A stretch of 39,393 nt of DNA from Fusobacterium perfoetens (GTDB taxonomy: Bacteria; Fusobacteriota; Fusobacteriia; Fusobacteriales; Fusobacteriaceae), in the NCBI RefSeq assembly GCF_021531475.1, contig NZ_JADYTX010000019.1, positions 1-39,393 of the forward strand, given 5' to 3'. The position numbers were made by a program, and so were the translations under genes. How positions within the stretch are numbered: position 1 is the first letter of the stretch; each line of letters begins with the position of its first letter. A model generated the notes under the pieces. That model saw nothing but the letters and a program-made list of their open reading frames with translations, was not told the DNA's origin and did no database searches. This document shows, in pieces, positions 15,251 through 23,350 of the stretch.

Positions 15251-16363
15251 TTAAATATTTATCAATTCATCTTTTATAAATATATACTTAGTTTTTATAT
15301 ATTTTTTAGACACCACTGTTTTTTTAACACTATCTGTAAGTTCTAAGTTTCCATCTTCTACTAGATCAAATATAGTTAAATCTCCAAAATATCCCTCTTT
15401 TAATTCTCCTAATTTTTTTATTCCAAAAGTTTTTGCTGGTATACTTGTAACTTTTTCTATACATCTTTCTAATGGAACTCCCAAATAAAATATTTTATTT
15501 ATTGTATTTTCCAAACTTCCAACAGGAGATACCATATTTCTTCCATAAAGGTCTGTACTTATCATATCAGCTTCAAATCCTAATCCTAATCCCTCTTTTG
15601 CTTTATCAAATGAAAAACTTTCTGAACCATGTCCTACATCAAAGAGTACTCCTCTCTTTAAAGCTTCTTTTACCTCTGGAATTATTTCATTATTTCTCAC
15701 TAAAGCTGTCACTTTATTGTGATAGCAATGAGTTACTATATCTCCTTTTCCTAATAAGTTTAAAACTTCCTCTACTTTTGGAGGAGCATTTCCTATATGA
15801 ACTAATACAGGAAGACCATATTTTGAAGCTATTCTTTTTCCCTCTGCAATAGGTTTAATTCCATTTTCTTTTACCACTGAACCACTAGCTCTTGCTTTTA
15901 ATCCAACTATTACATCTGAATATTTTTCTATTGCTTCTTTTATTTTTTCCTCTTCTATATTATTCATATCACTAAGTTCACTCAAAGTTTTTAATCCATC
16001 TGATGCGATATTTAGATTAACAAAAATTCTTGTTTTAGTTTTAGTTATAAAATTTTCATAAAAATCTTTTATTGTATTTGCTCCTGATGTTCCAGCATCT
16101 ATAATAGAAGTTACTCCTTTTTTTACTCCTATATCATCAGGGTCTGAACTTATAGCGGTATTATGTGGAAAACAATGAACGTGGATATCTATAAATCCTG
16201 GAGAAATTATCTTTCCATCCATATCTAACACTTTACAACCTTCTTCATCTATCTTTTCAGAAATTTGTTTTATAATTCCGTCTTCTATTAGAATATCCAT
16301 TTTTTTTCTATTAAACCCATTTTTAATATCTAATAGTTGACCATTTTTTATTAAAGTTTTCAT
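15251..16363 (-). CDS. Amidohydrolase/deacetylase family metallohydrolase (EF_0837/AHA_3915 type, COG3964)
   Basis: A 370-residue cytoplasmic amidohydrolase. Metal ligands are visible: HVH (61-63) in strand 1, the lysine of GLKARASG (K156) for carboxylation, H189 in VLVHIGN, H212 in THCYHN, and an aspartate in MISTDLYG. It was long misannotated as dihydroorotase or adenine deaminase. Relatives in COG3964 have been reported to deacetylate N-acetyl-D-amino acids and similar compounds (from memory). A deacetylase here could free the amino group that the DgaE-like lyase removes. I choose the ATG after GAGAGGTGAT rather than the upstream in-frame GTG inside that site. First gene of the operon. Confidence 0.87.
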   Translation of the reverse strand: MKTLIKNGQLLDIKNGFNRKKMDILIEDGIIKQISEKIDEEGCKVLDMDGKIISPGFIDIHVHCFPHNTAISSDPDDIGVKKGVTSIIDAGTSGANTIKDFYENFITKTKTRIFVNLNIASDGLKTLSELSDMNNIEEEKIKEAIEKYSDVIVGLKARASGSVVKENGIKPIAEGKRIASKYGLPVLVHIGNAPPKVEEVLNLLGKGDIVTHCYHNKVTALVRNNEIIPEVKEALKRGVLFDVGHGSESFSFDKAKEGLGLGFEADMISTDLYGRNMVSPVGSLENTINKIFYLGVPLERCIEKVTSIPAKTFGIKKLGELKEGYFGDLTIFDLVEDGNLELTDSVKKTVVSKKYIKTKYIFIKDELINI

Positions 16364-16436
16364 AAAAATTATCACCTCTCACTTCGTATTGTTTTGATAT
16401 AATTTGTAGTTTATAAAAACCTTTTTCTTGTTAATA

Positions 16437-16465
16437 GTTATACTACTTTTATTTTTAAATGTCAA
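16437..16465 (-). promoter_or_regulatory. Promoter of the nine-gene amidohydrolase-DgaEF operon
   Basis: On the minus strand TTGACA (16460-16465), a 17-base spacer and TATAAC (16437-16442). Transcription should start near 16430, giving a leader of about 65 bases before the ATG. No hairpin or terminator is evident in the leader. Confidence 0.7.
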
Positions 16466-16569
16466 ATTTTAAATTTTCGTCGTTTTTTGATAAAATATTC
16501 TTTTTTATTTATACACTAATTTCTTTTTAATTCCTTTACTTTATTTATAAAATATGATATTATTTTTTT

Positions 16570-16604
16570 ATAAACGAAAATTTATATTTTTATTTATCGT
16601 TTAT
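16570..16604. repeat. Inverted repeat ATAAACG ... CGTTTAT upstream of the Rep_3-type gene
   Basis: Arms at 16570-16576 and 16598-16604 are exact inverted copies, 21 bases apart. A related CGTTTTTTGATAAA lies at 16481-16494. Rep_3 initiators commonly bind inverted repeats at their own promoter, so this may be an autoregulatory or iteron-like site. It lies between the two divergent genes. Confidence 0.35.
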
Positions 16605-16660
16605 CAATAATAAAAATTTAATAAATTAGCATAAAAAAGTTTTAATTTGAGGTGATTTTT

Positions 16661-17839
16661 TTGAAAAAAATTTATAATGAACCTATTTTTTTTAATGAAA
16701 AGGATATAAAAATCCAATTTAACAAATCTTTTTTTAAAAAAGAAAAAATTCTTTTTGATTTTTTAACTAAAGATAAAGAAAAAATCTTAAACAATAATGT
16801 TACTATTCCTATTTTAAAAATAAAAAGATTATTAAGTGTTGGAGAGTTGGAAAGTATTTTAAAAATATTTCAAAAATTATCAGAAAAATTGGTAAATTAC
16901 AGTATTTATAGACTTGATATTTTGGAAAAAAGAGGAGCTTTTTCAATTATTTCATCTTATTGTATTGAAAAAAATTCTATTAGAGTCACTTTTACTGAAG
17001 AGTTTTGCTCTATCTTTCAAAAAAATTCATATTTTCAAAAAAATGATTTTAATATTTTATTATTCTTTCAAAATAACTATGCCATTATTTTATACAATTT
17101 TCTTAAATCTAATTTATCCATAAATAAATCCTTGGAAATATCCATTCATAAATTAAAAACTATTCTTGGATTAGAAAATTCTTATGATCGCTTTTTTGAT
17201 TTTGAAAAGATGATATTAAAACCAGCTTTCAAAGAAATATCACAAATTACTAAAAAAAACATTGAATATAGTAAAATCAAAAATAAAGATGCTAAAAACT
17301 CAAAAATAATTGGACTTTCCCTTGAAATAAAAGATGTAAATGAACAGGAAAAATTCAATATAGTAAGTAATATTTTAGAAAAAATTGAAAAAATTATTTC
17401 TCTCGAAGAGGATAGAAAAGAGGTTTATGATAAAATTTTTAAAACATTAGATGAAAAGAGTTTGGAATATATAACTAAAAATGTAAATTATAGTCTTACA
17501 CACTTTCCTAAAAATGGATTTAAAGTTTTTTTAGAAGAGTCTTTAGACTTTAATTATGCTGAAAATAGATTTAAAAATAAGATTACTAAGTTTTCAGAAA
17601 ATTTCAAATGTATTGAAAATATTGAAAAAAAATATTTATCTCTTGCACAACTTCACTCTGATTTATTTAAGATATTGGCTAATTTAAAATTCAATTATCT
17701 TACTTTAAATCCCCAATTTTTAAAATCTTTACAAAATTTAAAAACAAGAAAAGAACTTGAATATTTTGATACTGACTTTATAATTTTTGCTGAGTACAAT
17801 GATAAAGAGATAAGTTATATTGCTGTTTTTGAAAACTAA
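16661..17839 (+). CDS. Rep_3 (RepB)-family replication initiator-like protein
   Basis: A 392-residue basic, lysine-rich protein with the two-winged-helix layout of plasmid initiators of the Rep_3 family. The best match is the second domain (about residues 140-210): a KLKTILGL helix, then SYDRFFDFEKMILKPAFKEI, then NIEYSKIKNKDAKNSKIIGL, the usual 'DF-x3-IL-x-PA-x-KEI' pattern. The TTG start is chosen because GAGGTGA ends 5 bases before it; an upstream in-frame GTG lies inside that site. Residues after about 235 are coiled and unassigned. There is no parA, mobilisation gene or iteron array nearby, so it is either a plasmid remnant or a domesticated DNA-binding protein. Divergent from the operon at left. 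Confidence 0.72.
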   Translation: MKKIYNEPIFFNEKDIKIQFNKSFFKKEKILFDFLTKDKEKILNNNVTIPILKIKRLLSVGELESILKIFQKLSEKLVNYSIYRLDILEKRGAFSIISSYCIEKNSIRVTFTEEFCSIFQKNSYFQKNDFNILLFFQNNYAIILYNFLKSNLSINKSLEISIHKLKTILGLENSYDRFFDFEKMILKPAFKEISQITKKNIEYSKIKNKDAKNSKIIGLSLEIKDVNEQEKFNIVSNILEKIEKIISLEEDRKEVYDKIFKTLDEKSLEYITKNVNYSLTHFPKNGFKVFLEESLDFNYAENRFKNKITKFSENFKCIENIEKKYLSLAQLHSDLFKILANLKFNYLTLNPQFLKSLQNLKTRKELEYFDTDFIIFAEYNDKEISYIAVFEN

Positions 17840-17852
17840 AATTAATAGAAAA

Positions 17853-17888
17853 AGAGGCTATTGTAAATTAAAAAATGCAATAACCTCT
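17853..17888. terminator. Bidirectional terminator between the Rep_3 gene and the exporter operon
   Basis: Arms 17853-17865 (AGAGGCTATTGTA) and 17876-17888 (TGCAATAACCTCT) pair over 13 bases with one mismatch and one wobble. A T-run follows on the plus strand, and an A-run precedes the stem, which gives a U-run on the minus strand. Confidence 0.8.
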
Positions 17889-17895
17889 CTATTTT

Positions 17896-19116
17896 TTATT
17901 CACTTCTTAATGCTTCTATTGGATTTAATTCAGCAGCTTTTTTAGCTGGTATTACTCCAAAAATAATTCCTATTCCCATAGAAATCCCTAGAGAACTTAC
18001 TATTGAAATAGTTGAAAAAATTGGTGGAATATTTACAAATTTTCCAATAACTTTTCCCATAATTATTCCTAAAATTATTCCAATTATTCCTCCAAGTCCT
18101 GTTAAAATAACTGACTCTATTAAAAATTGAAACATTATATCTTTATTGGTAGCTCCAATAGCTTTTCTTATTCCAATCTCTTTTGTTCTTTCAATAACAC
18201 TTACAAGCATAATATTCATAACCCCAACCCCTCCAACAAAAAGAGAGATTCCTGCAACAAAAGTTACAAACATATTAAGTGTTGTAAGAATACTATCAAA
18301 AGAAGATGCTCCGTCTGATAAGGTTTTTACTTCATACAAATCACTTACCCCTGTAATATCTTCCAATATTTTTTTCATTTTTGCCATATCCTCGGAAATT
18401 TTTTCTGGATTTTTTGATTCAACTATTATACTACTATAGTTTGAGGCATCATCATATAATCTCTCATAAGTTGAAAGAGGAAATCTTGCAAATCTCGGTA
18501 TTCTTTTTCCTCCCATAGCTTTTACATAATCTTCAAAATTATTTTCAAAAACTCCAACTATTCTATATGGGACTTCTGCCTCTTTTCTACTAAGTGCTAG
18601 ATTTATAGTTTTTCCTATGGCATCTTGTGGTTTTCCATAAATATCTTTTGCTGTAATGTGGTCTATCAGAGCAATTCTCTCTCCATTTTTATATTCAAAA
18701 GATATAAATTCTCTTCCATAAAGCATATTAACTTTATCCATTTTTTCATAATCTGGAGTGGCTACTGTAAGCCAAACTATTTCAAATCTACCATTAAATT
18801 TTGAATAAACTCTCTGAGTTATCCTTGGACTTATATTTTTAAACTCCTTAGTGGCTTTTAATTTTTTTATCATCTCATCTTCAAAAAGATATTTCCAACG
18901 AAAGTTTTCATCTTTCATATCAGCATAAACAGTAAATTTTCCATAACCATTCTCTTTTAATTTTCCTGTAATATTTTGTTGTCCACCTTTACCAATAGCA
19001 GACATAGTTATTACAGATGAAATCCCTATTATTATTCCAAGCATTGTTAAAAAAGATCTTGCTCTATTTCCCTTTAAACTCTTTATTGCACTATTAAGAC
19101 TTTCTAAAAAATTCAT
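17896..19116 (-). CDS. MacB-type ABC transporter permease
   Basis: A 406-residue FtsX/MacB-family permease without a fused ATPase. One membrane helix near residues 22-42 (SFLTMLGIIIGISSVITMSA) precedes a large periplasmic MacB core domain (about 45-275). Three C-terminal helices follow, with the family motif ERTKEIGIRKAIGATNKDI (about 310-328). It works with the ATPase encoded directly upstream (start/stop overlap of 4 bases), the adaptor and the TolC-like protein to move substrates from the periplasm out of the cell. Substrate unknown: peptide, macrolide or siderophore are possibilities in the family. Last gene of the operon. Confidence 0.92.
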   Translation of the reverse strand: MNFLESLNSAIKSLKGNRARSFLTMLGIIIGISSVITMSAIGKGGQQNITGKLKENGYGKFTVYADMKDENFRWKYLFEDEMIKKLKATKEFKNISPRITQRVYSKFNGRFEIVWLTVATPDYEKMDKVNMLYGREFISFEYKNGERIALIDHITAKDIYGKPQDAIGKTINLALSRKEAEVPYRIVGVFENNFEDYVKAMGGKRIPRFARFPLSTYERLYDDASNYSSIIVESKNPEKISEDMAKMKKILEDITGVSDLYEVKTLSDGASSFDSILTTLNMFVTFVAGISLFVGGVGVMNIMLVSVIERTKEIGIRKAIGATNKDIMFQFLIESVILTGLGGIIGIILGIIMGKVIGKFVNIPPIFSTISIVSSLGISMGIGIIFGVIPAKKAAELNPIEALRSE

Positions 19117-19793
19117 CGAGTTTCACCGTCACTTATAATTTTTCCATCTTTAAATGTCACTATTCTTTTGCAATATTTTGCTATCTCAGGCTCGTGACTT
19201 ACAACTACTATTGTTTTTCCTTGCTCATTTAACTCTTGGAAAAGTTTCATTATTTCATCTTCAGATACACTGTCCAAATTTCCTGTTGGCTCGTCTGCTA
19301 AAATTATTGCTGGATTATTTATCAAAGCTCTTGCTATTGCAACTCTTTGTCTTTGTCCTCCTGAAAGTTCATTAGGTTTATGTTTTACTCTTTTTTCAAG
19401 TCCAACTTTTTTTAAAACTTCCAAAGCTCTTTTTTCTCTTTCATCTTTGTGAACTCCTGCATAAACAAGAGGAAGTTCAACATTTTCTTGAGTGGTAAGT
19501 TTTGGCAAAAGATTGAAAGACTGAAATACAAAGCCTATTTTACTATTTCTTATTTTACAAAGATTATCCTCTTTTACTTCTCCAACGCTTATTCCATCAA
19601 GAATATATTCTCCATCAAACTCTTTATCAAGACAACCTAAAATATTCATCATAGTAGATTTTCCACTTCCACTACTTCCCATTATAGCAACAAACTCACC
19701 TTTTTTTATTCCAAGATTTATATCTTTAAGAGCGTGAAGTTTATTTTCTCCGTTGATATAATATTTATTTATTCCCTTTATTTGTATTATCAA
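19113..19793 (-). CDS. MacB/LolD-type ABC transporter ATP-binding protein
   Basis: A 226-residue ABC ATPase. Walker A is GSSGSGKST (about 39-47), the Q-loop is FVFQSFNLLP, the signature is LSGGQRQRVAIARAL, Walker B is IILADEPTGNLDS and the H-loop is VVVSHEPE. The long form DEPTGNLDS is typical of the MacB/LolD/FtsE group. The start codon is TTG, with GGAGAG 5 bases upstream, and it overlaps the adaptor gene by 29 bases, which implies translational coupling. It energises the permease encoded next. Confidence 0.93.
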   Translation of the reverse strand: MIIQIKGINKYYINGENKLHALKDINLGIKKGEFVAIMGSSGSGKSTMMNILGCLDKEFDGEYILDGISVGEVKEDNLCKIRNSKIGFVFQSFNLLPKLTTQENVELPLVYAGVHKDEREKRALEVLKKVGLEKRVKHKPNELSGGQRQRVAIARALINNPAIILADEPTGNLDSVSEDEIMKLFQELNEQGKTIVVVSHEPEIAKYCKRIVTFKDGKIISDGETR

Positions 19794-20889
19794 TTTTCTC
19801 TCCTTTTTGTTGAGAAGTTGTCAAAGGTTTTGTTGAGATTTTATCATTTGGTTTTAACTTCATACTAGGAGTTGTTATTATTTCATCTCCTATTTTTAGT
19901 CCACTTTTTATAATTATACTATCTCCTTTTCTATTTTCTATCTCAACATCTCTTCTTATTATTGTATTATCTGGAGTGACTAAATAAACAAAATATTGAT
20001 TATTTTCTTCCATTAAAGCATTTTTTGAAATTGTTATATCATCATTTTTTTCTAGATATATTTTTGCTGATACTTTAAATCCAGGAATTATATTTGGAAT
20101 TTCCTCAAGTGGTGTAACCTCTACTTCAACAATATTTTCAGAAGTAGTTGATGAAGTTTTTGAAATTTTAGAGATTTTTGTAATAGTTCCTTTGAATGAA
20201 CGTTTTTTCTCAAAAACTTCTGGTTTTATATCAAGAGTTTGACCTAAAAATATATCTTTTATGTCATACTCTGCTACCTCTAAAATTATTTTTATATTTG
20301 AAAGGTCAGCTATCTCCATAAGAGGCTCATCTGTATTTACTGAGTAATTTTCTTGAGCAAGTAGTGATGTTACAGTTCCACTTACAGGACTTACTATTTT
20401 TTCAGCTGTTTTTAATAAATCCTCTTGATATTCCTCTATATTTATCTCATATCTTGCAACTTCCTCTTCAAGTTCTTTTACATAGTTTTTAGAACTTCCA
20501 CCAAGTTTTAAAAGTTCTTTTTCAACTTCTAAATTTCTTTTTGCTTTGGCTAAAGATAACTCTTCTCTTTTTAAGTTTCTTATAATATTATTTCTCTCTG
20601 TTTCATCAAAAGTCATAAGGATTTTTCCTTTTTCTACATAATCCCCCTCTTGAATAAAAACCTCATCAACTTTTAATTTTTTATCAACGAAAACTTTTTT
20701 AGTGTCGTTTGCCTCTATTTTTCCTTCAACATTTATGTATCCTCTTTTATTATTGGTTGAAATAATTCTTGTTGGATATATTATTTCATTTTTATTTTTT
20801 TGAGGATTTTTTGAAATAAAAAGAAGTCCAATCAATAAAATTGTTCCAACCACACTGCTTATAATTATTATCTTTTTATTTTTATTCAT
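19765..20889 (-). CDS. MacA-type periplasmic adaptor (membrane fusion protein)
   Basis: A 374-residue HlyD/RND-type adaptor. An N-terminal membrane anchor (IIIISSVVGTILLIGLLFI, about 6-24) is followed by a lipoyl-like half (VFVDKKLKVDEVFIQEGDYV, then EKGKILMTFD), a coiled-coil hairpin (about 92-160), the second lipoyl half (IVSPVSGTVTSLL) and beta-barrel and membrane-proximal domains. It links the inner-membrane permease to the outer-membrane channel. It overlaps the TolC-like gene by 8 bases and the ATPase gene by 29, so the order is tolC-like, macA-like, ATPase, permease in one operon. The C-terminal tail is rich in Lys, Asn and Gln. Confidence 0.92.
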   Translation of the reverse strand: MNKNKKIIIISSVVGTILLIGLLFISKNPQKNKNEIIYPTRIISTNNKRGYINVEGKIEANDTKKVFVDKKLKVDEVFIQEGDYVEKGKILMTFDETERNNIIRNLKREELSLAKAKRNLEVEKELLKLGGSSKNYVKELEEEVARYEINIEEYQEDLLKTAEKIVSPVSGTVTSLLAQENYSVNTDEPLMEIADLSNIKIILEVAEYDIKDIFLGQTLDIKPEVFEKKRSFKGTITKISKISKTSSTTSENIVEVEVTPLEEIPNIIPGFKVSAKIYLEKNDDITISKNALMEENNQYFVYLVTPDNTIIRRDVEIENRKGDSIIIKSGLKIGDEIITTPSMKLKPNDKISTKPLTTSQQKGEKIDNTNKGNK

Positions 20890-22180
20890 AATTTTTTTCT
20901 CCTCTAACTAGTATTTCATAAATATACCCATTAAATAAATTCTTAGCTTTTTCAGCTGCTACTTGATAATTTAAATAATCGTCAAAGACGTCCATAACAT
21001 CAACATAAGTGACATCACCTAGTTTATATTTCAAATTTATTATTTCATATTTATTTTTTTCAAGTTCAGCTTTATTTTTATTAACTAAATAATTTTTGTA
21101 TAAATTATTGCAATTTTCTTCAACTTCTAATTTTTTTGAAATATTTATTTCTTTTTCTTTTTGAATATTTATCTCTTGTTGATCTAGAGTAATTTTTTCA
21201 TTTTCTAGATTAATATCATAATAAAAGATATCCTTTGAAAGTTTTAAAAATACTCTATTTTCATCTGAATATCCATTATTTCTTTCTTGATGTTCTACCC
21301 CTACTAAAACTTCTGGAATTTTGTTAGAATATTTTAGATATTTTATATTTTCTTTTGTTATTTCTTTTTCTAAACCAAGTCTTGAAATTTTTCTCTCACC
21401 AATATTTGAAATAAAATCTGAAATATCAACTTTTGGTATTTCAATATCCATTAGCTCATCTTTTGAAATATCTATGCCAAACTCATATAAGAAACGATTC
21501 TTTATTTTTTTTATATTTTCCTTCAAATATTTCAATTCTATTTCAAGATTATTTCTACTAGTTTGTAATGTATCTAAATCTATTTTTGGAGTTGCCCCAA
21601 GCTCATAGGATTTTTTTAGAATTTTTTCTTCTGATTTTAATCTTGTCAGATTATTGGTTTTTAATTTTATTTCAAATTCATTATTTTTATATTCTTCATA
21701 AAGATTTATTAGGGATATTTTTTTAGTTTCAAGATCGTCATAATAAGAATATTCAGTATTTTTCTTTGAGTACTCCAATTTTTTTATTTCACTGTCGCTC
21801 TTAGAATAAAACATATCCTTTAGACTTTTATTAACACCTATAATCACGTCAGTATCACTATTTTTTTGGCTATTTATTTTATCCTTTGATAAATCCAAAT
21901 AAAAATCTCCATAACTTACTCTTCCGTTAGATTTTATTTTATCCTCTTCATAATCGTAATCTGTTGCGATTTCCCCTCTCACTCCATTGTAATTATCAAG
22001 ATTGTAATATTTCTCTTTAGAAAGATTTTTCTTTTGTTCTAAGTCAAAAATCTCTCTTTCATAAGATTTTTCCTCTAATGTTTTTAGCATATCATCTAGT
22101 TTTATATTTTTTCCGTATGAAATCAAAGAACTCATTAAGAAAAATAAAATTTTTAAAAATAGAAACTTATTTTTTCCCAT
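20882..22180 (-). CDS. TolC-family outer-membrane efflux protein
   Basis: A 432-residue protein with a signal peptide (about residues 1-23, ending LISYG). It is otherwise made of long charged helices typical of the TolC barrel-tunnel, with the internal repeat seen as LYEEYKNNEFEIKLKTNNL around residue 165-185 and ELEKNKYEIINLKYKLGDVT near 380-400, followed by YVDVMDVFDDYLNYQ. Sequence conservation is low and it is shorter than E. coli TolC. It is the first gene of the exporter operon, with AGGAGG upstream, and has its own predicted promoter. Confidence 0.85.
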   Translation of the reverse strand: MGKNKFLFLKILFFLMSSLISYGKNIKLDDMLKTLEEKSYEREIFDLEQKKNLSKEKYYNLDNYNGVRGEIATDYDYEEDKIKSNGRVSYGDFYLDLSKDKINSQKNSDTDVIIGVNKSLKDMFYSKSDSEIKKLEYSKKNTEYSYYDDLETKKISLINLYEEYKNNEFEIKLKTNNLTRLKSEEKILKKSYELGATPKIDLDTLQTSRNNLEIELKYLKENIKKIKNRFLYEFGIDISKDELMDIEIPKVDISDFISNIGERKISRLGLEKEITKENIKYLKYSNKIPEVLVGVEHQERNNGYSDENRVFLKLSKDIFYYDINLENEKITLDQQEINIQKEKEINISKKLEVEENCNNLYKNYLVNKNKAELEKNKYEIINLKYKLGDVTYVDVMDVFDDYLNYQVAAEKAKNLFNGYIYEILVRGEKNYE

Positions 22181-22212
22181 AAATCCTCCTTTTTTAGTTT
22201 TTACATAGCTTA

Positions 22213-22241
22213 ATTATACTATATTTCCTTTGACTTTAAAA
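22213..22241 (-). promoter_or_regulatory. Promoter of the tripartite exporter operon
   Basis: On the minus strand a perfect TATAAT (22213-22218) lies 17 bases from a weak TTTTAA (22236-22241). The predicted leader is about 25 bases. It diverges from the arg leader promoter at 22282. Confidence 0.45.
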
Positions 22242-22281
22242 TTATTTTTTTAGTTTTAAAAAATATTTTTATAAAAAATTA

Positions 22282-22310
22282 TTGACAAGGAAATTTTTTT
22301 GTGATATTAT
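22282..22310 (+). promoter_or_regulatory. Strong promoter of the leader peptide / binding protein / argG unit
   Basis: TTGACA (22282-22287), a 17-base spacer and TATTAT (22305-22310). The -35 is consensus and the -10 has one deviation. Transcription should start near 22317, leaving about 27 bases before the leader ORF. Confidence 0.8.
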
Positions 22311-22343
22311 TGCCCTAACAAAAAACAAGAAGGAGGAAAAACA

Positions 22344-22463
22344 ATGTTAGTAACATTAAAACTAAGGAACAAAAAATATTCTAACCAAATCGAATACTTG
22401 AAATTTTTTAATGTTAAAGATAGCATTGTAATTTCTTTGAGGAATAGGTCTATAATATTTTAG
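22344..22463 (+). CDS. 39-residue leader peptide, candidate arginine-sensing attenuator
   Basis: An ATG preceded by AAGGAGG at 7 bases opens a 39-codon frame ending in TAG (22461-22463). It begins MLVTLKLRNKKYSN and ends SLRNRSIIF. All three arginines (positions 8, 33, 35) use AGG, a codon that is very rare in the genes around it (AGA dominates). Two of them lie close together just before the stop. A hairpin set and an intrinsic terminator follow before an amino-acid binding protein and argG. Starved of arginyl-tRNA, a ribosome would pause near the end of this ORF and change the fold downstream. This is inference; no homologue is recalled. Confidence 0.6.
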   Translation: MLVTLKLRNKKYSNQIEYLKFFNVKDSIVISLRNRSIIF

Positions 22464-22471
22464 AATATTTT

Positions 22472-22500
22472 TTGATTGACTTTTATAATTTTATAATCAA
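22472..22500 (+). promoter_or_regulatory. Leader hairpin competing with the terminator (anti-/pre-terminator segment)
   Basis: TTGATT (22472-22477) can pair with AATCAA (22495-22500). The same TTGAT can instead pair with ATCAA (22526-22530), the left arm of the terminator. This gives two exclusive folds, as in translation-controlled attenuators. Pairing energies were not computed. Confidence 0.4.
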
Positions 22501-22523
22501 CTAGAAATTTTTTTATTACAGTG

Positions 22524-22555
22524 AGATCAACATTAAAGTGTGTTGGTCTTTTTTT
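22524..22555 (+). terminator. Intrinsic terminator in the leader before the binding-protein gene
   Basis: AGATCAACA (22524-22532) pairs with TGTTGGTCT (22541-22549), nine pairs with one G-U, followed by a run of T (22549-22555). It lies after the leader ORF and about 50 bases before the next gene, so readthrough is needed for expression from the leader promoter. Confidence 0.8.
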
Positions 22556-22604
22556 ATTGCTTAAAATTTTTTAATTATAAATTTTTATTTTTTAGGAGGT
22601 TTTT

Positions 22605-23327
22605 ATGAAAAAATTAGTTTTACTTTTTATGACTTTTTTATCACTTATATCTTTTGGAAAAGTTGAAAAACTTTACGTTGGAACAAACGCAGAATTTTAT
22701 CCATTTGAATATTTAGAAGATGGAAAAATAGTTGGTTTTGATGCTGAATTAATCGAGGCTATTGGAAAAAAATTAAACAAAGAGATAGTTTGGAAAAACA
22801 TGGCTTTTGATGGACTTCTTCCAGCTCTTCAATCTAAAAAAATTGATGTTATCATAGCTGGAATGACTGCCACTCCAGAAAGAAAAAAATTCGTTAATTT
22901 TTCTGACCCATATTTTGTATCAAATCAAATGATTATTATTAATACTAATGATGAAAAATCAAAAGATATAACTTCTTATGAAAATTTGCCAAATCATAGT
23001 GTTGGTGTTGTACTTGGATATACTGGAGATGTAGCTATTAGTAAATTAGAAAATGTAGATGTTCAAAGATTTAATGGAGCATCAGAAGCAATTATGTCTT
23101 TAAAAGCTAAAAAAGTTCAAGCTGTTGTTATTGATTCTGAACCAGCAAAAAATTATGTAAAAAATAATAAAGGTTTAAAACTTATCTCTACTGATATTGC
23201 AAAAGAGGAATACTCAATCGCTGTTAGTAAAGAAAATAAAAAATTAGCTGAAGATATAAATCTTGCTTACAAAGAACTTGTAAATGACGGAACTTTTGAA
23301 AAACTTATAACTAAATATTTTAAATAA
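22605..23327 (+). CDS. Amino-acid ABC transporter periplasmic substrate-binding protein
   Basis: A 240-residue family-3 solute-binding protein (PBPb fold). A signal peptide covers about residues 1-18 (ending LISFG). There is no lipobox cysteine, so the product should be free in the periplasm. The mature part starts [14 protein letters not shown] and has [30 protein letters not shown] and [10 protein letters not shown], the usual ligand-binding blocks for polar or basic amino acids. No permease or ATPase gene is adjacent. Its place between an arginine-rich-codon leader and argG suggests arginine, citrulline or ornithine, which is inference. It has AGGAGG 5 bases before ATG. Confidence 0.9.
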   Translation: MKKLVLLFMTFLSLISFGKVEKLYVGTNAEFYPFEYLEDGKIVGFDAELIEAIGKKLNKEIVWKNMAFDGLLPALQSKKIDVIIAGMTATPERKKFVNFSDPYFVSNQMIIINTNDEKSKDITSYENLPNHSVGVVLGYTGDVAISKLENVDVQRFNGASEAIMSLKAKKVQAVVIDSEPAKNYVKNNKGLKLISTDIAKEEYSIAVSKENKKLAEDINLAYKELVNDGTFEKLITKYFK

Positions 23328-23350
23328 TAAAATTGATTGGAGGAAATAAA

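Noticed and set aside
16652-16660. GTG at 16652 as start of the Rep_3-type protein
   Set aside because: The GTG is part of the GAGGTGA ribosome site; the TTG at 16661 has proper spacing.
22472-22500. Second promoter (TATAAT at 22492) within the arg leader
   Set aside because: No -35 at 16-18 bases; the sequence is better explained as part of the attenuator folds.
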